NCBI GenBank assembly: GCA_052274345.1
Contig: DAVZGP010000003.1
Location: 76,162 to 140,161 of the forward strand
Source: Clostridium_AD sp937920395
GTDB taxonomy: Bacteria > Bacillota > Clostridia > Clostridiales > Clostridiaceae
Reading direction: 5' to 3'
DNA length: 64,000 bases
Part shown: positions 17,675 through 26,898 of the stretch, piece after piece
Layout: each line of letters opens with the position of its first letter
Position numbering within the stretch: position 1 is the stretch's first letter
Position numbers and translations under genes: made by a program
The notes under the pieces: model-generated
Database searches by the model: none
What the model was told of the DNA's origin: nothing
What the model saw: the letters and a program-made list of their open reading frames with translations, nothing else

Positions 17675-19384
17675 TTAAATTGAATATTCTAATGTTTCAT
17701 CTACACTATCACTAAATCTTATAGTTCTATATTTAGTAAACTCTAACCACTTGTTTGCAAACTTCTCATTCATAACTTTTTTATATTCATTCTTATATGC
17801 TACTAAATCCTTATTCGATGTTAGTTTAACACCAAATCCTTTTTCATTTATAATAACTATAGATTCATATGTGTAGTTTTCTACTGATATAATATCTATT
17901 AACTTACCATTTCTTATTTTAGAAGCAAGACCTGCATTTAATGCTATTACATCAAAATCTTTTGTATATTCATAACTTGATCCAAGGAAAGGTACATTAT
18001 CCCCAATTTTATATTGGGTAGCCTTTATCAATTCCTTTTTAATTGCTAATGCTTTAATATCAAAATAATATTCATCAAAACAATTGATAGTAAATTTAAG
18101 CTTATCTTTACTAAAGGTAGTTTCTATAGCTCCTATAGACTCAGCCACCCCTGAAATAATTCCACCGCCGCATACATCATAACCATCTACTATTACAAAT
18201 CTACCAGTATTTTGGTTATCTGCAAATTTATCAAAACATATTTTTTCCTTTGTCCTTATAGTAACTTCAGCTACATCATTAGTTTTGGCCTCAGTTGCAT
18301 CAACATATGTTCCTATAGTACTTGCATCTATTACTTTATTAAAAGCTACAATTTCACATTCAACTTCTTGGGTTACAAGTTTTATCTTATATTTTTTGCC
18401 TTTTACTAAACTTTTTTTTCCCATCCAAAATATATTAGTTGTAAATACATCAGCAATAATAGGAGCGTTATTAATGTGCGAAATTATTTCTCCTCTTTTA
18501 TTGAAAAACTCATCTTCAAGAGTAATTCCCACTGACATTCCTGCACTTACTCTACTTACCCTATCTTTTTCTACAAATGCTTCTATACTTTTAACTTTTG
18601 TAGTTCTATTTGATGGTGAAATAAGAATTTCATCACCAACCTTAAGCGTACCCGCTTCTATTCTTCCTGCAATTATACGTCTGTTATCAAATTTATATAC
18701 ATCTTGAATTGGAAATCTTAACGGCTTTGCTTCTAATCCCTCTTCTTGAGTAAATAAATCTAATGATTCAAGTACGGTTTCTCCGGTGTACCAAGATAAT
18801 TTATCTGATTTTGAAGTTAAGTTTTCACCATAAAATGCTGAAATAGGAATATAGCTCATTGGATGTACATTTAACTTTTTTAGGAAAGCATTCATTTCAT
18901 TTTTTATAACATTAAATTTTTCCTGGCTGTAATCTATAAGATCCATTTTATTAACTACAACACACACCTGCTTTATACCAAGTAGTGATAATATATAACC
19001 ATGTCTTTTAGATTGTTCTTGTATTCCCTCTTTAGCATCTATTATAAGTAGTGCAGCTTCAGCACTAGCTGCTCCTGTAATCATATTTTTAAGAAATTCT
19101 ATATGTCCTGGTGCATCTATAATTACATAATCCCTTTTGTCCGTATGAAATTGAAGTGAAGTTGTATCTATTGTTATACCTTGTTTTTGTTCCTCTTCAA
19201 AAGCATCTAATAGGTAAGCATATTCAAAAGGTTTACCGGTTTCTTTAGCAATTCTTTTAACTTTTTCAATTGCACCTTCTGGTAATGATTTTGTATCATA
19301 CAATAATCTTCCAATTACTGTAGACTTACCGTGATCTACGTGTCCTACTGCAACTATTCTTAATTGTTCTCTTGTATTTTCCAT
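17675..19384 (-). CDS. cysN: Sulfate adenylyltransferase subunit 1 (GTPase)
   Basis: 569 residues. GTPase motifs are GHVDHGKST near residue 14, DAPGHIEF near 91 and NKMD near 146; an EF-Tu-like beta-barrel domain follows. CysN couples GTP hydrolysis to APS synthesis by CysD. The chain is longer than the roughly 475 residues of enterobacterial CysN: the extra C-terminal part, from about residue 440, shows no APS kinase motif, and the kinase is a separate gene (cysC) in the same operon. It starts 18 bp after cysD with AGGGAGG, and is the last gene before the terminator. Confidence 0.93.
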   Translation of the reverse strand: MENTREQLRIVAVGHVDHGKSTVIGRLLYDTKSLPEGAIEKVKRIAKETGKPFEYAYLLDAFEEEQKQGITIDTTSLQFHTDKRDYVIIDAPGHIEFLKNMITGAASAEAALLIIDAKEGIQEQSKRHGYILSLLGIKQVCVVVNKMDLIDYSQEKFNVIKNEMNAFLKKLNVHPMSYIPISAFYGENLTSKSDKLSWYTGETVLESLDLFTQEEGLEAKPLRFPIQDVYKFDNRRIIAGRIEAGTLKVGDEILISPSNRTTKVKSIEAFVEKDRVSRVSAGMSVGITLEDEFFNKRGEIISHINNAPIIADVFTTNIFWMGKKSLVKGKKYKIKLVTQEVECEIVAFNKVIDASTIGTYVDATEAKTNDVAEVTIRTKEKICFDKFADNQNTGRFVIVDGYDVCGGGIISGVAESIGAIETTFSKDKLKFTINCFDEYYFDIKALAIKKELIKATQYKIGDNVPFLGSSYEYTKDFDVIALNAGLASKIRNGKLIDIISVENYTYESIVIINEKGFGVKLTSNKDLVAYKNEYKKVMNEKFANKWLEFTKYRTIRFSDSVDETLEYSI

Positions 19385-19402
19385 TAGTAATAAACCCCTC
19401 CC

Positions 19403-20203
19403 TTACATGTAACCATCTTTACGAAGTTTTTGCATAGCATAAGCATCCTCTTGATCTTGAGCCCTGCCTGCTCTTTCTCCTGTTGTAGTAACCTTTAGCT
19501 CTTCAATTATCTGATCAATTGTTGTTGCATTAGACTTTATCTTGCCTGTACACTCAGCACATCCAAGGCTTCTATATCTCTCACCGTTTTTTGCAAAATA
19601 CAAATCTATAAGCGGTATTTTTTCTCTTTGTATATATGACCATATATCAATTTCATTCCAATGAAGTATAGGATGAACCCTTATATGATTTCCTTTTGGA
19701 AAATCAGTTTTAAATTGATCCCAAAGTTCTGGAGCTTGATTAGTGTAGTCCCATTCGGAATCCTTATTTCTTTCACTAAATACTCGTTCCTTAGACCTAG
19801 AACCTTCCTCGTCACTTCTAATTCCAAGAATCAATCCATCAAATTCATATTTAGTAACCACTTGTTGAAGGCCATCTGTTTTTAGTGCCTTGCAACAAAC
19901 TAGTCTTCCTTTATCTGGTCCCATACCTGCGTCGATTGCCTCTTGATTTGTATGCACTATAAGGTCGATATTAAACTCTTTAGCAATTTTATCTCTGTAT
20001 TCGATCATGGCAGGAATTTTATGTTTTGTGTCTACATGAATAAATGGAAAAGGAGAATGTCCGAAAAATGCCTTCTTCGATAACCACAATAATACTGTTG
20101 AATCCTTACCTATTGACCATAACATTCCAAGTTTACCTAATTTCTTATAAGATTCTCTTAATATGAAAATACTTTCTGCTTCTAATTCATCTAAATGATC
20201 CAT
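19403..20203 (-). CDS. cysD: Sulfate adenylyltransferase subunit 2
   Basis: 266 residues, the catalytic N-type ATP pyrophosphatase subunit that makes APS from sulfate and ATP. The modified P-loop is LWSIGKDSTVLLWL near residue 30; FIHVDTKHK, CCKALKTDGLQ, GIRSDEEGSRSKER and the C-terminal RYRSLGCAECT and GERAGRAQDQE complete the family pattern. It lies between aprB (12 bp upstream) and cysN (18 bp downstream), ribosome site AGGGAGG. Confidence 0.95.
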   Translation of the reverse strand: MDHLDELEAESIFILRESYKKLGKLGMLWSIGKDSTVLLWLSKKAFFGHSPFPFIHVDTKHKIPAMIEYRDKIAKEFNIDLIVHTNQEAIDAGMGPDKGRLVCCKALKTDGLQQVVTKYEFDGLILGIRSDEEGSRSKERVFSERNKDSEWDYTNQAPELWDQFKTDFPKGNHIRVHPILHWNEIDIWSYIQREKIPLIDLYFAKNGERYRSLGCAECTGKIKSNATTIDQIIEELKVTTTGERAGRAQDQEDAYAMQKLRKDGYM

Positions 20204-20215
20204 AATTTAACCTCC

Positions 20216-20530
20216 CTAATATTTATTACCTTCAGTTTCATTTGTTGTAATGATTATCTCGACCTTATTTGGCTTAAAGATGTGCCAATGAAGAAGATTT
20301 TTTTCTTTTTTAGTATTTAAGTAAGTTCCTTTGCCACCAATATCGACGCCCAGATAATAATTTATAGCCTGGACTGGACATTCTTTAAGACAGGCAGTAC
20401 AACCCCAACACTCATCAGGGTATTTAATAAAAGCCTTCTCTTCATCATTTTTAAATATAAGATTTCCAGGGCAAGTATTAAGACATTTACCACAACCCAC
20501 GCATTTTTGTAAATCTATTTTAATGCTCAT
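20216..20530 (-). CDS. aprB: APS reductase beta-like ferredoxin subunit
   Basis: About 104 residues with two [4Fe-4S] motifs, CVGCGKCLNTCP and CWGCTACLKECP, followed by VQAINYYLGVDIGGKGTYL. This matches AprB, which passes electrons to AprA. It is smaller than the dissimilatory AprB of sulfate reducers, as expected for the assimilatory clostridial form. It overlaps the end of aprA, so the two are translationally coupled. I prefer the ATG at 20530 (MSIKID); the in-frame ATG at 20539 is also possible, and neither has a strong ribosome site. Confidence 0.85.
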   Translation of the reverse strand: MSIKIDLQKCVGCGKCLNTCPGNLIFKNDEEKAFIKYPDECWGCTACLKECPVQAINYYLGVDIGGKGTYLNTKKEKNLLHWHIFKPNKVEIIITTNETEGNKY

Positions 20531-22199
20531 AAACTTCATCTCGCTTTACTAAGTTTCTAAAGACAACCTGAACCGTGCCTTCCTTATATATAGTATTTAC
20601 ATACTTAAGCAAGTTTTCGTCTTTTTCCTTGAAATCTGCATTTTCACCATAACATTTCCAGCGAGTTTCTTTCCTTGCTAAAAGGTGAACTATTAAAACT
20701 TTACAGACATATAGTCTATCAATAACTTCGTATATTTGAAGTAGTTCTCGCATATCTTTAGCACTTAAATTATTTGAAAGAACTAAAAGTTCTTCTATTT
20801 TTTTGCTAGCAATTTGTAACTTAGAAGAATTAAAAACATAATTCTTAGATATACCACCTGCATATTCATCCATTACCTTTTGCATAGCCTCTTCAATACC
20901 ATTTATAGAAAATAAGCTATCCTTATTAGAAAGAAAAGTTTCTAATAATTTTATTTTAGATGAAATTTTTTCATCATCAATTTTCTTATTTTTCTTGTTT
21001 TCTATAAATTCAATTGCCGCACAAGCTGCAATTTCACCTTCTACGAAACAACCAGTCACATATTTTTTAGGACTTCCTCCAGCAACGTCTCCCGCTGCAT
21101 ATAAGCCGGAAATAGTTGAAGCTCTTTTTGTATCCACCCAATATCCACTAGCTGCATGTCCACCAACTATATAAGGTTCTGTACCTTCTATCTCAAGGTT
21201 CTCCATGCTTGGTCCAATACCATCTTCAATCCACTTCAAAGTCTGAGCTGGTGCCATATTAAGATACGCCTTATAAAGTTCTTCCTCAGTTTCATCTGAA
21301 ATGCCTTTTGTTTTCAAATAACAAGGTCCATGGCCTTTACTATTCTCTTCTACAGTTGCAAATAATCTTATAGCCGTTAATTGTTTTCCATAATTTTTTA
21401 CATATTCATCTCCACTAGCATTAACTTGCCTTGCACCAATACCTTGAGCCACTGTACCTGTTGGTGCTATAGTATCTTTACACCTTAAAGCAATAAATCT
21501 CATTTCAAAAGAGGTCATTTCAGCTCCGGCTCTTATACCCATAGCATAACCCGCCCCAGTATTAAAAGGCGAATACCACATCTTATGTTTAGAAAAGCCA
21601 GGATTATTGGGTTTATATAGACCAGACGCTCCTCCGGTAGTACAAATTACAGCTTTCGAATAAATCACATAAAATATGTTTTCTTGTATATGAAAACCAT
21701 AAGCACCAATAACCACATCATCTTTAACAATGTAATCTATTATATTTACATTGTTTAAAACATTTACATTTTGCTTTAAATTGACCTCATTTGCAAGAAG
21801 TGGCTTTATGTTTTCTCCGTTAATTTTAATACTTCGTTTGCCTCGAGTCACATATTCACCCTCTGAATCTTTTAAAATAGTAAGTCCTATACTCTCCATG
21901 TGTTTTGTAACCTTAGTTAGATTCTTAGCTATGGAATATACTAAATCTTCTCTTATTATACCCTCAGCTTCATTTTTAACATAATCTACAAATTCTTCTG
22001 GGGTATGACCTTTATTAATGTAGGCATTTATTGCATTTACTCCTGCAGCTAAACACCCACTTCTTCTAATATTAGCCTTGTCTGCTACAATAATATTAAT
22101 ATCTTCCTTCTTACTTAATGTTAATGCTGCATAACATCCAGCGGTGCCTCCACCAACTACTAATACATCTGTTTCTAATATTTTTGTTTTAAGCCTCAT
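20520..22199 (-). CDS. aprA: Adenylylsulfate reductase alpha subunit (FAD)
   Basis: 559 residues of the succinate dehydrogenase/fumarate reductase flavoprotein fold. The FAD-binding N-terminus is TDVLVVGGGTAGCYAAL, then RRSGCLAAGVNA, GGASGLY near 180, and GGHAASGYWVDTKRASTISG with LYAAGDVAGG near 365. With the coupled ferredoxin subunit and cysDN this identifies AprA, which reduces APS to sulfite and AMP. No Qmo or Dsr genes are present, so the role is assimilatory. The ribosome site AGGAGG is 6 bases from the ATG. Confidence 0.9.
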   Translation of the reverse strand: MRLKTKILETDVLVVGGGTAGCYAALTLSKKEDINIIVADKANIRRSGCLAAGVNAINAYINKGHTPEEFVDYVKNEAEGIIREDLVYSIAKNLTKVTKHMESIGLTILKDSEGEYVTRGKRSIKINGENIKPLLANEVNLKQNVNVLNNVNIIDYIVKDDVVIGAYGFHIQENIFYVIYSKAVICTTGGASGLYKPNNPGFSKHKMWYSPFNTGAGYAMGIRAGAEMTSFEMRFIALRCKDTIAPTGTVAQGIGARQVNASGDEYVKNYGKQLTAIRLFATVEENSKGHGPCYLKTKGISDETEEELYKAYLNMAPAQTLKWIEDGIGPSMENLEIEGTEPYIVGGHAASGYWVDTKRASTISGLYAAGDVAGGSPKKYVTGCFVEGEIAACAAIEFIENKKNKKIDDEKISSKIKLLETFLSNKDSLFSINGIEEAMQKVMDEYAGGISKNYVFNSSKLQIASKKIEELLVLSNNLSAKDMRELLQIYEVIDRLYVCKVLIVHLLARKETRWKCYGENADFKEKDENLLKYVNTIYKEGTVQVVFRNLVKRDEVYEH

Positions 22200-22218
22200 T
22201 ATATCCTCCTATCTAAGA

Positions 22219-22263
22219 TATCTAAAATAAAACAGCTATAAATATATTATTCTATTTTAGATA
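22219..22263 (-). other. Hairpin spanning the cysC stop codon
   Basis: Eleven-base arms (22219-22229 and 22253-22263, TATCTAAAATA with its complement) enclose the cysC-aprA junction; the cysC stop codon lies inside one arm. There is no strong T run, so it is more likely an mRNA-stability or partial attenuation element. Confidence 0.4.
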
Positions 22264-22844
22264 CCTACCTTTAAATAGTCCAATATTTGATCTACACATT
22301 GATCTACTGTTTTTTCCTTTGTGTTTACAACAATTTCAGGATTTTCAGGTTTTTCATAAGGAGCAGATATACCTGTAAATTCTTTAATCAAGCCTTTTCT
22401 TGCCTTTTTATATAAATTTTTAGGATCTCTTTTTTCGCATTCATCTAAGGGGCAATCAATAAATACTTCAATAAAGTCATCGCCTATTGTTTTACGTGCC
22501 ATTTCACGATTCACCTTTAATGGAGATATGAAACAAGCAATGGTTATTAATCCTGAATCTACAAACAATTTTCCAATTTCGCTAATTCGCCTAATATTTT
22601 CATTTCTATCTTCCTTTGAAAACCCAAGATCCGAGTTTATACCTAGGCGAATATTATCTCCATCTAATAGATAGGTTGCTTTACCCATTTCATTTAATCT
22701 TATATCTAAAGCATTTGCTACTGTTGACTTTCCAGAACCTGATAACCCAGTAAGCCATAATAACCTTGATTTTTGTGATAATAGATTTTCGCGCTCATCT
22801 CGAGTTACAAAAGTATCATGCCAGGTAAGATTTTCTATGCTCAT
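22257..22844 (-). CDS. cysC: Adenylylsulfate kinase
   Basis: 195 residues, full length. The P-loop is WLTGLSGSGKSTVANAL near residue 32, with LLDGDNIRLGINSDLGFS and ACFISPLKVNREMARK typical of APS kinase, which makes PAPS. It is unusual to have this kinase in the same operon as AprBA, because AprBA uses APS directly and no PAPS reductase is present in the window. PAPS may be needed for sulfation or for another reductase elsewhere. The ribosome site is GGAGG. Confidence 0.95.
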   Translation of the reverse strand: MSIENLTWHDTFVTRDERENLLSQKSRLLWLTGLSGSGKSTVANALDIRLNEMGKATYLLDGDNIRLGINSDLGFSKEDRNENIRRISEIGKLFVDSGLITIACFISPLKVNREMARKTIGDDFIEVFIDCPLDECEKRDPKNLYKKARKGLIKEFTGISAPYEKPENPEIVVNTKEKTVDQCVDQILDYLKVGI

Positions 22845-22873
22845 TTATATTAACCTCCATCACTATTATAAAA

Positions 22874-23668
22874 CTATGCCCTATCAAGGCCCCATTTATG
22901 TCTCATATTTATCTCGAGTCTTGAAAAAACAAGTTTGTCAACGAATAGTCCAAGAATTATTATTACTATCATTACGGCTACAACTTGGCTAATGTCTGCA
23001 AGATCACGCCCTACCATAAGCACTTGACCAAGACCCTTTGTTGACGATAACATTTCTCCTGCCATCAAAGCCCTCCATGCAAATGACCAACCCTGCTTAA
23101 GTCCACTAACTATATCAGGTAATGCTGCAGGCAAAATAACATGGGTATAAACCTTACTACCCTTTGCACCCATTGTTTTTGCTGCTCTTATATATAATGG
23201 ATTTACATTTTGTATTGCATATTTAACTGATATTGCCACTGCGAATGTTGAACCAATTGCAATTACGAAAATAATTGAAATCTCACTAAGACCAAACCAA
23301 AGAATAGCAAAAGGCAACCAGCAAATACTTGGTAAAGTTTGTAGTCCTAAAATTAATGGTCCTAGATTTTCATCTAAATACTTGAATTTAGCAATTGTAA
23401 GTCCTAACGTCAACCCTATTATTACTGATATAAAATATCCAACTACAATTCTCTTTAAACTTGCAACAATAGCTATTCCTATTGTGTTATCTTTTATAAG
23501 TGAAAGTAAAGTACCAAAAACGTCAAAAGGTGATGGGAAAATATATGGTTTCCAAATTTTAAAAATATCAACACCTAGCTTATAAATCCCCTCCCATATC
23601 ATTATCAGGAGTATATAGAACAGTATTTTCTTCAATATTCCAATCACCATCGTATTCTGCTTTTGCAA
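22874..23668 (-). CDS. NitT/TauT-family ABC transporter permease
   Basis: 264 residues with about six membrane segments. The EAA-type loop AAKTMGAKGSKVYTHVILPAALPDIVSGLK near residue 185 (key residues Ala, Gly, Pro) is typical of SsuC/TauC permeases. The best start is TTG at 23668, 9 bases after AGGAGG; an ATG at 23650 is possible. Either start lies inside the ATPase gene, an overlap of 71-89 bp. Being cotranscribed with cysC-aprAB-cysDN, it probably imports sulfate or another oxidised sulfur compound. Confidence 0.85.
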   Translation of the reverse strand: MQKQNTMVIGILKKILFYILLIMIWEGIYKLGVDIFKIWKPYIFPSPFDVFGTLLSLIKDNTIGIAIVASLKRIVVGYFISVIIGLTLGLTIAKFKYLDENLGPLILGLQTLPSICWLPFAILWFGLSEISIIFVIAIGSTFAVAISVKYAIQNVNPLYIRAAKTMGAKGSKVYTHVILPAALPDIVSGLKQGWSFAWRALMAGEMLSSTKGLGQVLMVGRDLADISQVVAVMIVIIILGLFVDKLVFSRLEINMRHKWGLDRA

Positions 23669-24419
23669 CCTTCTCCACCTCCTCTTTTAATGCTTTCATT
23701 ATCTTAGATGTATAATAAGCTATATCAGAACTTTCCATTTCCCTAGGCCTTGCAAGTTCTATCCTAAATTCTTGTTTTATTCTACCAGGATTAGCTGCCA
23801 TAACTACAACTCTATTAGCCAAATAAACTGCTTCTTCTGCATTATGGGTAATAAAAATAATTGTTTTTTTTGTATTTACCCATATTCGTTGCAACTCTTG
23901 TTGCAGCATCATTTTAGTCTGACTGTCAAGGGCAGCAAAAGGTTCATCCATTAGCAGTATTTCAGAATCAAGAGATAGTGCACGGGCAAGAGCTACTCTT
24001 TGCTTCATTCCACCTGATAACTCATAAACATAAGAATCTTGAAATTTTGATAAATGTACCATTTTTAAATAATGAATAGCCTTCTTATATCTATCTTCCT
24101 TAGGCATTCCAGCCATCTTCATGCCAAACTCTACATTATCTATTACCTTAAGCCATGGAAATAATGCAGCTTCCTGAAACATCACTGTTCTATCAGGCCC
24201 AGGACCTGTTATTTCATTACCATTAAGTAGTACAACACCTGTGGTTGCTTTTTCAAGTCCTGCTAAAATATTTAGTAAAGTTGATTTTCCACAACCAGAT
24301 GGACCTAATATGCATACAAAGTCACCCTTTGTAATTTCTAAATTGAAATTTTCAAGTGTACTTGTTTTCTTATGCTTTGAAATAAACTCCTTACTAACGT
24401 CCTTAACTATAAGACTCAA
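23580..24419 (-). CDS. NitT/TauT-family ABC transporter ATPase
   Basis: 279 residues from a TTG at 24419, chosen because GAGGTG lies 6 bases before it; a GTG 9 bp earlier would leave no spacing. Walker A is LGPSGCGKSTLLN, Q-loop MFQEAALFPW, signature LSGGMKQRVALARAL, Walker B ILLMDEPFAALD, and the H-loop ITHNAEEAV. This is the energising subunit of the importer; it follows the binding protein by 14 bp and overlaps the permease. Confidence 0.92.
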   Translation of the reverse strand: MSLIVKDVSKEFISKHKKTSTLENFNLEITKGDFVCILGPSGCGKSTLLNILAGLEKATTGVVLLNGNEITGPGPDRTVMFQEAALFPWLKVIDNVEFGMKMAGMPKEDRYKKAIHYLKMVHLSKFQDSYVYELSGGMKQRVALARALSLDSEILLMDEPFAALDSQTKMMLQQELQRIWVNTKKTIIFITHNAEEAVYLANRVVVMAANPGRIKQEFRIELARPREMESSDIAYYTSKIMKALKEEVEKVAKAEYDGDWNIEENTVLYTPDNDMGGDL

Positions 24420-24433
24420 ACTTATCACCTCTT

Positions 24434-25474
24434 TTATTTGATTTGAACTTGACCTTTTTCTTTTAAAACCTTATTTAGAATTGTTAGGTTAAACAAATTC
24501 TTTGTGTCCGGATTCAATCTTAAGAACCCTTCTTGAAGTGAAAATTTAACAAAATCTAAAACAGAATCCTTTTCTGGATTATTTGTAACTGTTAATCTAT
24601 TGAACGCAGCATCTAAAACATCTTTTTCTATTCCTTTTTTTGTTAGCTCAGTAATCTGCTTATTAACAATTAATTTAGAACTACCTGGATTCTTATTAAT
24701 ATAAGTAGTAGCTTCTACATGTGCTTTAATAAAATTTTTAACAATCAATGGATGATCCTTTAAAAATTCTGTTCTCACAACTACTACAGCTGTCGTATAT
24801 TTTCCTTGCATAAATAAGTCTTTGTAATCCAAGATAATATTCGATCTTGCCTCTTTAATAAGTCTTGATCCCCAAGGTTCAGGTACTAATGCAGCATCTA
24901 TGTCACCTTTTTTTAATAATGATAAAATGTCAGCATTTGATGCTTGCCTTACTTCAACTGTTCCACCCTTTATTTTATCCTTAAGTCCATTTTCAGACAT
25001 TATGTTCCTAAGTGTTAAATCTTGAGTATTTCCAAACTGTGGAACTGCAATTTTTTTGCCACTCAAATCCTTTAAATTCTTAATAACCATTCCTTTTTTA
25101 GATACGAATATTGCACCTGCATCCGTTGCACCTGCAATAATTTGAATATCTCCCTTAGATTTTGCATATCCATTTATAGCAGGGCCAGGCCCAATATATG
25201 CAATATCAATAGCTTTTGCAAACAATGCTTCTACTTCTGCAGGTCCTGCATTAAATAATTTCCACACTAATTTGTTTTTCGTTCCAATAGCCTTTTGAAA
25301 GCTACCTTGTTCACGTCCTACAAGAGCTTGCGAATGGGTGATATTTGGGAAATATCCAACCCTAACATCAACATTCTTATTTACCACTTTTTTTGAACAC
25401 CCAGCTAATCCAGCAATAATTAAAATACCTGCTAGTATTGCCCCTGAAATTTTAAATTTCTTTGAATTTTCCAA
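24434..25474 (-). CDS. NitT/TauT-family substrate-binding lipoprotein
   Basis: 346 residues with a lipoprotein signal (hydrophobic stretch, then LAGC with Cys at about 26). It contains VRVGYFPNITHSQALVGREQ and SLLKKGDIDAALVPEPWGS, features of SsuA/TauA/NrtA-type binding proteins. The start is TTG at 25474 with GGAGG 6 bases upstream. It is the first gene of an eight-gene sulfur operon. Anaerobes lack the oxygen-dependent sulfonate monooxygenases and none is encoded here, so sulfate is the likelier cargo than sulfonates (inference). A decayed relative lies at 42771-43005. Confidence 0.85.
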   Translation of the reverse strand: MENSKKFKISGAILAGILIIAGLAGCSKKVVNKNVDVRVGYFPNITHSQALVGREQGSFQKAIGTKNKLVWKLFNAGPAEVEALFAKAIDIAYIGPGPAINGYAKSKGDIQIIAGATDAGAIFVSKKGMVIKNLKDLSGKKIAVPQFGNTQDLTLRNIMSENGLKDKIKGGTVEVRQASNADILSLLKKGDIDAALVPEPWGSRLIKEARSNIILDYKDLFMQGKYTTAVVVVRTEFLKDHPLIVKNFIKAHVEATTYINKNPGSSKLIVNKQITELTKKGIEKDVLDAAFNRLTVTNNPEKDSVLDFVKFSLQEGFLRLNPDTKNLFNLTILNKVLKEKGQVQIK

Positions 25475-25669
25475 TGTGGGCCTCCTACTAAAATTAGTTA
25501 TATTGAAATATTCAATATAATATATATTTTAAATAATACATATCTTCAATAGATTAATATTTTCTTTCACAACTATTCCCTTCTACATAATAATAACTTT
25601 CAACTTTTAACTATTTTGTCAGAAGTATTTAATTAGATATAATTTATAAAGTATTCTTCTAAACCAATC

Positions 25670-25722
25670 ATACCTTTCCTATAGGTTAGGTGTATATTAT
25701 CATTAGTTTAATCAATTGTCAA
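25670..25722 (-). promoter_or_regulatory. Promoter and dyad operator of the sulfate-assimilation operon
   Basis: Minus strand TTGACA (25717-25722), 17-bp spacer, TAATAT (25694-25699). Overlapping the -10 is a dyad at 25670-25695: ACCT, two bases, CCTATAGG, two bases, AGGT, inside flanking ATA. Its position fits repression; the form fits an Rrf2-type regulator such as CymR. Confidence 0.6.
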
Positions 25723-25846
25723 CAATTACATTACTTACACTATTTTATTGTTTTCCATAGAATATACCAAATAATAATGGTAATACTATATTAAATAAGT
25801 AACTTAAAAAAAATTCAATATTTAACGTAGTTTTGATAACTATGTA

Positions 25847-25875
25847 TTGAAATGTTTGTATTTATATGGTATTAT
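25847..25875 (+). promoter_or_regulatory. Promoter of the SGNH hydrolase gene
   Basis: TTGAAA (25847-25852), 17-bp spacer, TATTAT (25870-25875), 46 bp before the ATG. The rest of the 447-bp divergent region (25475-25921) is AT-rich leader without a recognisable riboswitch. Confidence 0.65.
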
Positions 25876-25921
25876 ATTAATATAGAATAAGTAATATAAT
25901 TTAGTTTTATGGAGGTATATT

Positions 25922-26638
25922 ATGGAAGTTAAAGATAGCTACATTATAGTAGCATATGGTGATTCTATTACAAAGGGTGTTATTTACGATGATAAAAAAT
26001 CTAGATATGCAACTTTAAAAGAAAATTTTACAAGTATTGTTGAGAATAAAATAAAAGGTCCTGTGTACAACGCAGGTAAATTTGGTAATACAATTATACG
26101 TGGAGCACTTAAAATGTACAATGATGTGATTAAAAAATCTCCTGATATGGTTTTAGTAGAGTTTGGTGGTAATGATTGCGATTATAAATGGGATGAAATC
26201 GCCAAAAATCCAGAAATGGAATATAAACCAAACACTGATATATCTACTTTTCGCGAAACATTACTTTCAATGGTTGATACGCTAAAGAATAATCACATAA
26301 TACCTGTACTTTTGACTTTGCCTCCACTTGATCCTTTAAAGTATTTTAACTGGATTTCAAAGGAAAATATTACTTCTGAAAAAAATATTTTACATTGGCT
26401 CGGAACGAAGGATAGACTTTTTACTTGGCACAATTCATATAGTAAAATGATTTCTCAGGTAGCTAAAGAAACTGGTACTGTACTTATTGATGTTCGTTCT
26501 GAATTTTTAAAGCATAGTGATTACACTCAGTTTTTATGCAAAGATGGAATACATCCAAATGTAGAGGGTCAATCATTAATAGCAACTGTTATATTAAACT
26601 TTATAAAAGAAAATTATGATTTTTTATTAGAAAGTTAA
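25922..26638 (+). CDS. SGNH/GDSL-type hydrolase
   Basis: 238 residues, ribosome site GGAGGT 6 bases from the ATG. The GDSL block is VAYGDSITKGV near residue 10 (catalytic Ser), block III is VEFGGNDCDYKW near 76, and the Asp-His pair is in DGIHPNVEGQS near 213, so all SGNH catalytic residues are present. No signal peptide is evident, suggesting a cytoplasmic esterase or lipase of unknown substrate. It is monocistronic, with its own promoter and terminator. Confidence 0.85.
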   Translation: MEVKDSYIIVAYGDSITKGVIYDDKKSRYATLKENFTSIVENKIKGPVYNAGKFGNTIIRGALKMYNDVIKKSPDMVLVEFGGNDCDYKWDEIAKNPEMEYKPNTDISTFRETLLSMVDTLKNNHIIPVLLTLPPLDPLKYFNWISKENITSEKNILHWLGTKDRLFTWHNSYSKMISQVAKETGTVLIDVRSEFLKHSDYTQFLCKDGIHPNVEGQSLIATVILNFIKENYDFLLES

Positions 26639-26702
26639 AAGAATAAATTTACTTGATAAACTTTTTAGAAAAATCAGACATAATAATACAGTCTCTTTCC
26701 TT

Positions 26703-26745
26703 GGCAACAATCATTGAAATTTATTTTCAATGATTGTTGCTTTTA
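26703..26745 (+). terminator. Terminator of the SGNH hydrolase gene
   Basis: Arms GCAACAATCATTGAAA (26704-26719) and 26725-26740, then TTTTATTATT. Confidence 0.85.
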
Positions 26746-26831
26746 TTATTAGACAATAAAAACACTTATATTAGTAAATTTCTTATCAATAGTCTGTAAA
26801 TTGTTAATTTTGACTCATTAAAAAATCTAAC

Positions 26832-26859
26832 TTGCAAAATCATAGAATCGTGGTACAAT
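26832..26859 (+). promoter_or_regulatory. Promoter of gltBD
   Basis: TTGCAA (26832-26837), 16-bp spacer, TACAAT (26854-26859), 39 bp before the GTG start. Confidence 0.5.
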
Positions 26860-26898
26860 TTATATTATTAGTTTATAAAAATAGAAGGGGGTAATATT

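Noticed and set aside
17675..22199. Dissimilatory sulfate reduction locus
   Set aside because: No Sat, Dsr or Qmo genes; CysDN, a small AprB and an assimilatory-type sulfite reductase point to assimilation.
25475..25669. Possible SAM or T-box riboswitch in the long leader of the sulfate operon
   Set aside because: No T-box AGGGTGG core and no S-box conserved segments are present; the leader is AT-rich without a convincing terminator/antiterminator.
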